Assembly (NCBI GenBank): GCA_036850595.1
Contig: CM072152.1
Coordinates: forward strand, 14,955,207-15,019,206
DNA: 64,000 bases
Reading direction: 5' to 3'
From: Rhyacichthys aspro
Taxonomy: Eukaryota > Chordata > Actinopteri > Gobiiformes > Rhyacichthyidae
Of this stretch, positions 26,032 through 38,200 are shown in pieces. A program made the translations under genes and the position numbers. Every line of letters begins with the position of its first letter. The first letter of the stretch is position 1. A model generated the notes under the pieces. That model worked only from the letters and a program-made list of their open reading frames with translations, was not told where the DNA came from and ran no database searches.

Positions 26032-29000
26032 ATGGCACAACGGGCTCCTATTGACCCGACCAAAATGGGGGTAGGTCGGGCCATCGCTGTGCTGACCTCA
26101 GGAGGCGATGCCCAGGGTAAGTGGAACTTCTGCCAGATGGGTATGTATGGGTATGTGAGTATGCCATGTCTGGACGGCTTTGGCATGCTGTCTGTCTGCA
26201 GCTGACTGAGACTATTAGGCATTCGAAGGATGAAGTTATACAAATACAAATAGAGCAAATACATGAATGTCAGTATAGATGATATAATGAATTATCACAT
26301 TATATTTACAAATTACTACAGTAACGAAATAATGAAATACTTAAAATGCATTTTCATTTTTTGGGTCATATTCTGTCTATTTAAGCTAAATGAATCCAAA
26401 GTATCTTATTCATTTTTAAACTGGACAACTTTCTCACTCTTTGGAGCGAATGTGGCTCCAAAGAGTGAGAAAGACTCTCCTTTGACCTTTAATTAGGAAT
26501 ATATTCTTTGTGACCTTTGGGAAATGTTCTTAAGCACCACTAAAGCACCAGGTTGTGAGGCAGCAGCACGTCAGCTTTCTAAACTTTTCAATTTAAGTAA
26601 AACTAAACCCAATTTTGTCTAACCCTCAGTCACTATGTCCTTAAACAAAACCGAAAACCTTACCTTTTGACACTTGCAGTTCTTTAGTGCAAGTTTCTTT
26701 CTCTCTGTTATGTAATTAATGCTCTGTGTGTTATGCAGCTAATTTTAGAGGTATGACCTTTCTCTCATGAGTGTGTAAAGTGGTTTGGTGGAGAGGTTGA
26801 CTCGTCATACTGCTCCTTTACACTGTAAGTGGAGATGCTGTTGGTGGTTTTAAAGTCAGTCTATCCTCATCTTGTCCTTTAAGCAAACAAACAGCCAGAA
26901 AGAAGCATCTGAGACTGCAATGTAATGTACTGCATATGATTCCCATCGACACAGACCTTTTGACGGATGATTATCATGAGCAGTGTTGTTTTGTTGTCAC
27001 TTTAGCCTTTTAACTATTCTTGATCACTGAGTATAAACTATTTACTGTTAAACTCACATATTACACTCCTGTAAATGTGCTCACAGGAATGAATGCAGCT
27101 GTGAGGGCCACAGTCCGAGTGGGTCTTTACACTGGTGCCAAGGTTTTCTTTGTCCATGAGGTAAACAATTATTTTTCATTTGTTTTTTGTTGTTGAATAA
27201 ATGTAGTGCAGGATATTTGTCAAAAAATAAAGGATTTATTGTGTTTTTGTTTGCTGACAGGGTTACCAAGGTCTGGTGGATGGAGGAGACAATATCCGTC
27301 CTGCAACTTGGGAAAGCGTGTCAATGATGTTGCAGTTGGTGAGAACTGTCCCAAGGTTATTTAAGCAGAAGTGTCTGAATGTGTTACTGGAGGGTCTGCC
27401 AGAGTGATTAATACAATCTAGGTCACTTGTGAAGGTCAAACAGCCATTTAAATGCCATGGTTTACAAAATAGTCAAGAGTAATTGACCTCAGCTATGGTT
27501 TCAGGTATCGGTTTTCTTTGCCTCTAGGGTGGAACTGTGATTGGTAGTGCCCGCTGTCAGGACTTCCGCACCAAGGAGGGTCGAACGAAGGCGGCCCTGA
27601 ACTTGGTCAAGTTAGGTATCACCAACCTGTGTGTAATTGGAGGTGATGGCAGTCTGACAGGTGCCAATGAGTTTCGGACAGAGTGGCCAGAACTGCTGGG
27701 AATCTTGGTCAAAGATGGTGAGAAGAGTTTTGGCCTAAAATTATTATTTAGCAGCAGGTTAGTATGAAGGGTGTAAAAGTAGTAAAAGGGGTTCTTGTGT
27801 TGTTTTAACATGCACTCAGGTAAGATCACAGACCAAGACGCGAAGAGTTCCTCTCACCTGAACATTGTCGGTATGGTGGGCTCCATTGACAATGACTTCT
27901 GTGGCACTGACATGACCATCGGGACAGACTCGGCTCTCCACAGAATCATTGAGATCGTGGACGCTATCTTGACCACAGCTCAGAGGTATGCTTTATTCAC
28001 TACATGTACTTACCATATAAGTAGAAACTTATTCTGAAACTTATGACCTAATTCTATGTTTCTACAGTCACCAGAGAACTTTCATCTTGGAGGTAATGGG
28101 CAGACACTGTGGGTGAGTACACACTACTTCATACCACCCAAAAAATTTGATCTAATTTACAATAGTAATCAGCGATCTCAGTTCACAGTTATTATTCAAA
28201 TGTCAGTGTTACATCTGATTCCATAATATGTTTATTATAAATGGTTGTAAATAAAAGAGCTGAACTGTAAATCACAACTTTGCAGATACTTGGCACTGGT
28301 GACAGCTCTTGCTTGTGGTGCTGACTGGGTGTTTATCCCAGAGATGCCCCCAGATGAAGGATGGGAGGATCATCTCTGCAGACGACTGGCAGATGTAAGT
28401 GCTTTTTCACCATTATTTCACATTTCAGACGTTTTCCTACATTTTGAACATGTGCTTCTCCATATTTTTATCAGCAAAGAGTCCGTGGCTCTCGTTTAAA
28501 TATTATTATTGTGGCCGAAGGGGCAATGGATCGAGCTGGTAAACCTATCACCTGTGACCAAATCAAACAGGTAAGTTGTGGGCCTTGCTACAACATACGA
28601 CCACCAATCTGAGCCGCTTAAATAAAGATGGACATATAGTAATTGCAACCTTGTATTTTTCTGTCAGCTGGTAACAAAGAAACTAGGCTTTGACACTCGC
28701 ACCACTATCCTGGGCCATGTACAAAGAGGTGGCACACCCTCAGCCTTCGACAGGATCCTGGTAAAACAGCGCTTAGCTTTAATAATCAAGTCTTACACAA
28801 TTTGTCAGTTTGAATAGTGTATAATAAAAGGTCTTTCTCATCCACTGTAAAGGCAAGCAGGATGGGAGTGGAATCAGTTATGGCTCTGCTAGAGGCCACT
28901 CCAGAAACTCCTGCATGTGTGGTCAGTTTGTCTGGAAATCAGGCGGTCAGGTTGCCTCTGATGGAGTGTGTCCAAGTGGTGAGTCAATCTTTTTCATCTA

Positions 29001-31352
29001 GAGACAAATACCATTTTATAAGCTTAAAATGTTTGTTTTTTAAATTACACATACCTTTTTACTTTTTATAAAACAAAGACCAAAGATGTCACCAAAGCAA
29101 TGGCTGAAGGGAGATTTGAAGATGCTGTGAAGCTCAGGGGAAAGTGAGGCATGCATGCTTTTGTGCTGTTCACAGAAGATAAATGTAATAGTGCTGTGCT
29201 GAGATTATAATATGTGAACTTTTCTGGATATCAGGAGTTTTGAGAATAACTGGAACACCTACAAAATGCTGGCTCATGTCCATCTCCCTGATATAAAGGT
29301 GAGGGAGCATACTTGCTTCTCAATGTAATAACTACAACTAACTACAAACATAATTTCTAACACATCTCTCTTTTTGTTTCCCTGTTAGAGCAATATCAAT
29401 ATTGCCATACTTAATGTGGGTGCTCCTTGTGCTGGGATGAATGCTGCTGTCCGCGCAGCAGTCAGAATTGGGGTTCTTCAGGGCCACCAGATGCTGGCCG
29501 TGCATGACAGTTTTGATGGCTTGGCTCATGGAATGGTAAATTTTACTGACAGATAAAGAAAACATGTAATAAATGAAGACGAATGTATATACTTTATTCC
29601 TCTTCATATGTAACAGAATGATGGTTTTCTTTTGTACATGCACAGATTGAGCCTATTGGTTGGAGTGATGTTGCAGGGTGGACTGGAAAAGGTGGCTCCA
29701 TTTTGGGCACCAAAAGGTAAGACATTTTAACAAGCAATTTTTAACAGCTCCTGTAAAGGTGTAATTTGTGGGATTTCTCTAAAGATCTCTGCCCAATGAA
29801 TTTTTGGAGGAAATCAGTCTGAGCATCACTAAGTTCAACATCCATGGTTTGATTATAATCGGAGGCTTTGAGGTAAAGAGATTACATTTTGCATGTTGTT
29901 ATTGTTGTGATATACAGTATACTAAATTATATGCTAAAGATGAACATGCTTGAATGTCATTTATCAGTCTTGGCTACTCTCATTTGTTCCTAGGCCTTTG
30001 TTGGAGGTCTACAACTGGTGCAGGCCAGAGGAACATATGAGGAACTATGCATTCCTCTTGTTGTTGTTCCTGCTACTGTCTCTAACAATGTTCCTGGAAG
30101 TGACTTTAGTATTGGTGCTGATACTGCACTGAACACTATTACCATGGTAAAATCACAATCAAAATTACAACACATACCTATATTTGTTTTTGTTTTTTTT
30201 ATTGTGTTTCATTTTTATCTGTTGTAGACATGTGACAGAATCAAGCAGTCTGCAGCTGGCACTAAGAGAAGAGTGTTCATTGTAGAGACTATGGGGGGAT
30301 ACTGCGGCTATCTGGCAACTATGGCTGGCCTGGCCTCTGGAGCTGATGCTGCCTACATATTTGAGGAGCCTTTTAACATTCATGATCTTGAGGTTTGCCC
30401 ACATATGTATTCAAATGCAAGGAGAATGAAATGTAATGAAGCACAGTGTTTGATGAATAATGAATGGAGTAGTAATCGATTTGTTTTTAGACTAATGTGG
30501 AACATCTGGTGGAGAAGATGAAAACCACTGTGAAGAGAGGACTTATTTTGAGGTGTGACATGTTTCATTTTCTGAACCTGCTGAATTTACTTGCTTTACC
30601 AACATTTATTGGGGTTTTTTTTGTTCTTTTTCAGGAATGAGAGAAGCAATGCCAACTACACAACTGATTTTATCTTTAACCTATATTCAGAAGAAGGTAA
30701 AGGTGTGTTTGACTGCAGGAAGAATGTACTTGGACATATGCAGCAGGTATTGAACTTATTCCTTATGTTCTGCTTACTTAGTAGTGTGGTGTGTCATTAT
30801 TCACCAAACAGTACAATGTCTGGTTCTTTGCCTTAGGGTGGGACACCCAGCCCCTTTGACAGGAATTTTGGAACAAAGATGGGTCTTAAGGCTGTGTTAT
30901 GGCTGACTGACAAGCTGAAGGAGTGCTATAGACATGGTAAGGTTCAGTTTTCAGATTGTCTTGTCTGGTGGCGTATTATACTTCCTTTCCTAATACAATA
31001 TTTTTTATTTTAATGTTCCAGGCCGCATTTTTGCCAATTCTGCTGATACAGCCTGTGTTCTGGGCATGAGGAAGAGATCTTTGGTCTTTCAACCACTTGC
31101 AGACCTTAAGGAATCAACTGATTTTGAGTAAGACCTATTTTTATTAGTGACTATTTCTGTAGAAATCACTTATTCCCTAATTACCTTTTCACCTACAAAT
31201 GCTTTTATTTCAGACACCGCATCCCAACAAAACAGTGGTGGCTAAAATTGAGGCCTATCTTGAAAATCTTGGCCAAATACAAGATAAATCTGGACACATC
31301 GGAAAAAACTGAAATGGAACATGTCATCAATAAGAGAGGCTTATTGCACTAA
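26032..31352 (+). CDS. pfkm: ATP-dependent 6-phosphofructokinase, muscle type
   Basis: Catalyses fructose-6-phosphate + ATP to fructose-1,6-bisphosphate, the committed step of glycolysis, as a cytosolic tetramer. The 777 aa (human PFKM 780) come from 22 coding exons: 26032-26116, 27087-27160, 27261-27338, 27528-27717, 27820-27985, 28068-28112, 28286-28394, 28475-28570, 28668-28760, 28853-28978, 29079-29143, 29235-29298, 29389-29535, 29646-29716, 29785-29872, 29994-30146, 30228-30392, 30491-30552, 30635-30746, 30837-30936, 31022-31127, 31214-31352. The N-terminal catalytic half has SGGDAQGMNAAVRA, the ATP motif GGDGSLTGAN and GSIDNDF with catalytic Asp166, the same number as in human. It also has the PFK signature GHVQRGGTPSAFDR. 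The diverged C-terminal half (GAPCAGMNAAVRAAVR, ATVSNNVPGSDFSIGAD) forms the regulatory fructose-2,6-bisphosphate/allosteric domain. The C-terminal KLRPILKILAKY matches the muscle isoform. Teleosts have two pfkm copies; which one this is cannot be told here. Confidence 0.96.
26429..26473. repeat. Perfect 19-bp inverted repeat in pfkm intron 1
   Basis: Arms 26429-26447 and 26455-26473 are exact reverse complements, separated by the 7-nt loop GAATGTG. The arm is CTTTCTCACTCTTTGGAGC. It would fold into a very stable stem in the nascent pfkm transcript. It is shorter than a usual pre-miRNA, so its identity is open. Confidence 0.9.
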
Positions 31353-31435
31353 TGTCCACTAGTGTCAAGTGTGTGTCAAGTGTGTTTTATTTCCTGTAAA
31401 GCGCCTTGAAAAGTGTGATTAAGTGTTAAAAGATT

Positions 31436-31441
31436 AATAAA
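31436..31441 (+). terminator. pfkm: pfkm polyadenylation signal
   Basis: Canonical AATAAA, 84 bases after the pfkm stop codon. Confidence 0.75.
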
Positions 31442-31646
31442 GATAATACAAACTTGGCTTGATGTGTACTTACATATAGACATACATACATAGCCTTTGT
31501 AAAAGGTTCAAAATAATGAACACAAGGCACTACAGACACGGCCCTGACCTTTGTTCATTTGCCCCAAAAGTCCTAGTCCTATATTTAAACTGTGTTCATG
31601 TGTAGTTGTCTGGTGGTTGTGTACTATACATACACAATAAGAACGC

Positions 31647-31660
31647 CTGCCCCCTTGTGG
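31647..31660 (-). promoter_or_regulatory. CTCF-like motif between pfkm and espl1
   Basis: The minus strand reads CCACAAGGGGGCAG, close to the CTCF core with one mismatch in these positions. It sits in the 0.45-kb gap between the pfkm polyadenylation site and the espl1 promoter. Confidence 0.35.
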
Positions 31661-31851
31661 ACAGAGTAGGAACTTTTCTCCAGTCATACCACATCGCGTT
31701 TAAAATTATTATTTCGTTAATAATTATTATTTCGTAGATTGATGTAACATAAATAATCAAAATGAATATTGACAGAATGTTGGGGTTTACACCTTTTTGT
31801 CGTGAAATATTTCTGGAATTTCTTCGACTGAATTTCCCATGAGGCAACGGG

Positions 31852-31950
31852 TTTCCGGTGAGGCGAACGTGTTATCTGATTGGTTAACAGACGCCATTCA
31901 AAACCAGTGCGCGGCGGCCGACGGCGGCGTTGTCCATGATAACACACCAG
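31852..31950 (+). promoter_or_regulatory. espl1: Putative espl1 cell-cycle promoter
   Basis: An ETS-type site (TTTCCGGT, 31852-31859) is followed by an inverted CCAAT box (ATTGG, 31879-31883). A CHR-type element lies at 31898-31903 (TTCAAA, i.e. TTTGAA on the other strand), and then comes a CpG-rich patch. CCAAT (NF-Y) plus a CHR is the standard architecture of G2/M genes bound by DREAM and MuvB complexes, which suits separase. An untranslated first exon probably starts just downstream; its donor may be at 31950, but that site (GTTTTT) is weak. Confidence 0.4.
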
Positions 31951-32252
31951 GTTTTTACAATACTTATTATTAGTTATGTAGCTACAGCATAACTTTCCCG
32001 TTATGTTGGTCAAACACACCATTTGATGTTATAGATAAAAGTTAGTTCCTGATCAACATAAGATACCGTTTATTTTAATAGCGTTAGAAAGCCTCAACGT
32101 TTGTGTACCTTGTTAACACTTGTCAAATGGGCCAACCGTAGCTAATGCTGTTGCTGTCTATGGTAACAACAAACATCCCATGTTTTTATTACAACTTGAC
32201 TGAAGTAATAAGTTGATCATTTTGAACTGCTGTGTGTTTTGCAGATATCGAC

Positions 32253-35200
32253 ATGAAGTGTTTAAAAGTGGACGAGTATATTAAGCGCACCGCTTCTGTC
32301 AAAGAAACTGAGCTATTACGTCTTGAACTACAGGTTGGTTTGACATTTTAACAAAGACAGAATTAGTAAACTATCTATACTAAGAAAATCTAAATTTCTG
32401 ACGCTGTCACTATTCAAATGAGCCCAAATTTAAGGTTTAATTCATACTTTACAGGAGTATGTGAAGGGTCAAGCAGGGCTTCAAGGGCGAACACTGTGTG
32501 ACAGAGTCATCAGAGCATGTAACCACCAACTTGGACTCAGCTCTTCTGATACTGCTCATATTAGTGAGTTGGTGAAATTGGTAAAGGTTGCTGTTAATGG
32601 CTATGATTGCTCTGGAGCAAATGTTGCACAGAACAGTCCGTTTTACATGGAAAAGATCGTTTTCCATATTGTTAAGAAGTTAAGCTCTCTGGAGGTCCAC
32701 AGCCTCTGTTGTCAAGTGGCAGAGGTGCTTCATGGGAGGCTTATTGAAGCTCAGCAAGTATGTCTCATAACTGTTAAATCTTTATTTTTGAATACACACA
32801 TTCAATTCACAAGGTTAACACTGTTTAATCTTTGCAGTCTGAGGATTACACTGTACTGGTGCGGAGCACTTTCTCTGTTCTCTGGAATGGACTAAATACT
32901 ACCAAAGACAAGAAAAGCATAAGTCCACGGGACAAACTTCACTGCAAGATGCAAGCTCTTAGCTTTCTCCTGTTGCTGCATGGAGAAAGTGACAATGCCT
33001 CAGTCTCTAAAGCACCGATTTACACACAGGATGCTGTCTGGCAGTTTGAGAGGAGCTGTGAAGCAGTAACAAAGGAGGATTCAATCTTTCTGCTCGAGGA
33101 AATTCACTTGCTTTTCTCTAAATTTTGGAGTAGTAATAGTCTCTTTGGGAGAAATGGAGAGCAGCAGCATAACAAGAAATTATGTTTGCATACCATTTTT
33201 GAGATTGTTTTAATCATTACTAAAGTTCTTTGTAAGGCTGGTCACCATGACATAGCCAGTAACTTACTGGACAAAATTGAGAGCAAAGTCAAAGAGTTTG
33301 CTGACTGTCAGTTTACAGCCCTGGGCCTCGGCAAACTGGCTGTAAAAATCCATTCTGCACAAAAGACTGCCCAGGAATATGGCCAGTTTTTGACAGAGGG
33401 TGCAAGAGCACTGAGGTCTAAGGCATCTATTCTCGGAGACCCTGAAGCTAATGCTATTCTTGAGGGTTGTGGCCTGGTGGTGTGGGCTGTTGAAAGTAGC
33501 CACACAATGGCTCTGAGTGGACCAATACTCCTGACCTGGTTTTCTTTTCTTGAGGAACATCAAGAATATATATCAAAAGTGTTGAAGGTCAGTATATTAT
33601 GTTAAAGAAAACTGTTCAAGCAACACTTTTGTACCTTTTTACTTTTGAAATATTTCTGAAATCAATGAAATAATAAAATGTGTCAATGTGGCAGTATGTA
33701 TGCATGCTAAAAAGTACTGTGGCTGTAAAAGAGGGGGTTTTCTAAGTTCTTTTTACCATTTGTGTTGATGCTATATTTTCTCGCTTAAAAGGTTAATGTT
33801 TTTAAAAACTTTTGGTGCATAACATTTTTTTGATATATATATACATGTTTTGTTTGTGCTGCTTTTAACTTGTGGTTTGTTTTGGACAGAATTCAATTTG
33901 CCAGACTGATACCAACAGACTTCAACAAGTCCTTTGCTTGAGTATATACCAAGGTTTTGTATTTGCTTATGAGAGCATGCAGGCATCTCAGGTAAATGTG
34001 CATCTTTTACATCATATTAATCTCAGTTGTGAAAGTAGTACTATGCATGATTCTTCTTTTAGTTGGAAAACAGTGACATATTAAACAGAGTGCTGCTGTA
34101 TTGCCAAGCGTCTGCTGGGCAGATGATGACAGAGCTACACAAGCTAGCGAACGAAAACCTTTGTATCAAAGCAGGTGATCCTATTATTGCCTTATTATTC
34201 AATATGACGTGAATATTGCTGGAATCATTAATTCATTTGTTTATTCCAATCTGCCTTGTAGTGGTTGCTGTTAGCAATTTAGCTTGTGGACTATACAACA
34301 GGCGTCTCTATGAACAGGCCTTCATTCTCCTAGAAATACTTTGTAAGGAACTATGCAAAAAGTGTCCCAACTCACTTTCTGCTGATAGGGTAAGTTATGG
34401 TGCCTATTGGCTGGTCTCAAATGTGCACTGTCTTGCTAAGACGTGGCAAACCTAAATGAACAACTTTTATATGCATCATTTTACTTTGCTTGTTGCTTTG
34501 CTTATGTTTTGTAAATTAATGTATTTGTGTCATTATCTAGTTGAGTCGTCCATTCATGCTAGTGGTGCAGACGTCTCGGCGTGCTGGAAAACTGGAACAA
34601 GCCTTAGACTGGGTTATTCTGTGGCTGAAGGCTCTCGGGGACAAAATAACAGGTCATATGACTGAACCAGTCTCATTGTGGGTGAAAACAAAGATTGATG
34701 CAGCCCGAAACTCTGAGGAGGACATTAGACTGAGGTACACTCTATTACTATTAAGGCAACCTGTCCTTATGATTTTTACTTCAAGGTTTGTAGAATCCTG
34801 GCCTTTCTCAACATATTTCAACTTAACAGAACTTTACGTGATGGCTTTGGTCCTGATGTTCCTGAGGATGGGGTCATGCTTTGTCTTTTGGAAGAAGAGC
34901 TCCGTGCGTATAAGGAGGTTCCAGGGGACACTGCCCAGGAGCGTTACAACACACTCTGTGATCTGCTCGACATCTGCCATGAGGAAAGCTCCTACACCCA
35001 CCTGCGTGCTGTCTACCTCTGTGAAATGGCACAAGTTGTGTGTTTCCAGGATTTTAGTGAACAGACCGACTGGTAGGAGCTTCCAGTAATAATCGTTGAA
35101 ACCCAAAGCTTGTGTGATTGGATAAAGATACTAAAGATTACTTATTGTTGTTCAAACAGCACTGCAGTTGATTTTACCCATGAGGCTTTACGTCTTCTGG

Positions 35201-38200
35201 AGGTGGAACCCAAGACTCAGGAAAATGCGGACAGACTAAGAGATGACACAGCCCATGTTTTATTGTGGCTGTATATTTGCACTGTTGAGAAAAATCTTCA
35301 AGAGGTGAGTACTCTTATTGAGGTTGAGGGAGGAATCTGCAAGGTTTTACTTGGCAATCTGTAGTAAATTATGTGACTGTACTGTACCCTTTAAAATTAG
35401 TTTCTTATTTATGAGTTTTTAGTGAGACTAAAATGGCCATTTTTAACTAGTAAAATATGTTCCTGTTGTATCCATTACTATTTATCTGTGTTTGGTTAGG
35501 CTATTGCGAGGGACAAGAAGCAGCAAGAGTTGCGTGACCAAACACAGTCTATGGCCAATCCTATATGGACCAATGATTTTGAATATGAGGATAAGCAGAA
35601 GAGTCAGGACAGTGTCATGGTCTATGAAGGCCTGCACTTTAGCCTTGATGCACAGAAAAGTAGGTGGACTTTTCTTATCACTATTTTTGTAAAGTTAATA
35701 TATTTTTACACTTTTTTAATGTTGTGGGTTGTTGTATTTCTGGAATATGTCTTTTCTCATCTCAGAGCAGTGCCAGCCTTTGGAAAGGGCATTGTCTGAG
35801 TGGTCTGCTCTTCTGAAAAGTGGTGTCGTGCCATCAGTTAGGAATCCTAAGCAGACCTGTAACTCCATTGCTGTATTGGCTGCTCTCTTAAAACTTATGG
35901 GAAAGGTAAAAAAAAAAAAAAAAAAAGAATAGTTTCATGATAAATGTTCTGAATATAGAGAAAAGATGCTGATTCATAAAATGTTGTGTTAATTTCTTCT
36001 GTAGCCTTTAATGGCTTTGGAAGCTTATCAACTTGCTATTGGACTTGCACAGCAGCTTGGTGAAGCACATTGTTGTGCCAGTTTTCTTTGTCAATCAGCC
36101 AGTCTACTCCTGGATATGGGCACCCCTGAAATAGCACTGGTAATGCTCTTTGTCATAGTTTTTAGAAGTAATTTGTTTCTTTGTCTAATCAATCCTTGTT
36201 TTAACCATTTTTAAGAAAAATTAATTTGCTTTATTTTCAGGCCCAAATTGAACAAGCAGCAAAGTTTGTTTCCTTTGAAACTGCTGCTGAAGGTCCTTCT
36301 TCACTATCAGTGTTGGTCACTTTGTTAAAAGCTCAGTACTGCTACAGCACAGCACAGGTAACATTTGCTCTAATGTTTGATATATGATGTCTGCATGTAT
36401 TTTGACAGTATATACTGTTGTTCTCCTCTGGATTGTTGTAAATTAGGTGGATCGTGGTGTGCCCTATCTGTGCGAGGTGCTCAAAGAGGCCAATGAGCAG
36501 AAACAGTCCAAAAGCTGGTACCTGCTTCGTGCCCGAACTCTACAGACTGTATGCTCCTACCTGAGCCTCGACACAGCTTCACTGACACAGGCCAACCGAG
36601 GACTCATTAATCAGCATGGTTAGTTTATATTGCCCTCTCTACATGTGTTGATCCTTTGCTATATTATGTCAGCTTTTCTGTATTAACTGAGTTTGTGTTT
36701 TTAGGTATAAACAGCCCAGACACTGCTATTTATGAAAGTCTGAAACTTTTCTGTAGCCTGTTGGTCACTCTTGTGGGGAAGGGCCTTTATGGGAATAATG
36801 GTGGTAGCCCAGATGTGCGTTTCATCAACCAGGGTATGCTTATCTCTTGTTGCAAATCAGTTTGAGTATGGAACTTCCTTTTGACTCTGTTCTTTTGGTT
36901 TCTTTTGGTCCATAAATAGGAGACAACCTTGCACTAAAGTGGCAGCTGCTCTCAGAACTGTTAGCCTGCTCTCTGAAGATGGTGTCAGTGAGGAGTAGCT
37001 GTGGGGCCATTAATGATGCCAGACTACAGTGTCTGGAAGCACTCAAACTGGCTATGAAGCTTCAAGCCCTCAGCCAGTATGTTCACTCTGCACATAACAA
37101 AATGCTTGATCATTTTTAGCAACCTGGATATTTAGGTTTTGTTTCAGTGTTTTATATCATTATCTTTTTACTCTAAAATGTATCAGGTGTGCTGAGCTGT
37201 TGGTGGTAAAAGCTGAGTTGGAGCTAATACAGGGAGAGAAAGAAGAGTGTGGTTTTGATTTAGACAAAGTTAGGAATCTTCTGGAACTTTGCACGGGTAA
37301 GTGGCATGTACATAATCAGTTTCCTCAAATGCAAAATCACTGCATATTTTTCAGAATGTCACCTTTCTTTAAATTAAATTGAATATTTTTTTCATTCAGA
37401 TTTTATTGATCAGAAACAGAAGTCAGAGATAAAAATAAAACCCAGGAAGGGGCGCCCTGCACAAAAGCCTGAGTCTCCCTTACCTGGGATAGAAGACGAT
37501 TTGAAGGACATTTTGAGCACCAGGTGGATTGCCAAAGAACCAGTTGTGTCAGACCAAACTAGCTCCCCACCTCTGAAAGCCCTGCCCCGCCGCTGGCTCT
37601 CGTCCCTTTCACACAAATCTGATTGCCTGTGCCCTTGCTGTTCAGAGCCCTGCCTGGGTCGTGTTACTATCCGCTGGGCAGCAACACGTGCTGATCTGGA
37701 TCTTCAGTTGGACCCAGATCAAGCTCAAGTTAGTTTAAAACTTCACTGGGCGGCTTTGGCTCGCTCCAAGAGTATCTCAGCAACACTTGGAGAAAAACTT
37801 GCTAAGGTCTTTGCAGCCTGTGCCACTGCTGCAGGTGCCACTAAACCATTTTATTTACAGGACATTGTGGGCCGCGTATACCTCCGCATTGCCTTGTGTG
37901 GGCTTGACCCAAGGCTTGGCAAGGTCTGCAATATGTGGAAGGTCCTGGATGCTGGCTTGGCCTTTGTTGATTCCTCGCCCTACCCTTTGCTACAACCAGT
38001 TAAAGCAGGTTTGTTGGCAACCAAGGCTCTACTGTCACTGATTACCATAGCTTTGAATAAAGACTGCTCTCCAGAAGAGCTTTTCTCAAATGTTTGGGCA
38101 TGGAAAGCACCAAAGGAGATTGGTGAACTGAAATCAGAGCATAAAATGATCCCTCCTACTCCTGGGCCCAAGAAGGAGTCCACATTAAAGACCAAAGACA

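Noticed and set aside
35906..35926. Long A run right after the donor of espl1 exon 11
   Set aside because: Plain homopolymer; the donor GTAAAA still joins in frame and the exon is clearly used.
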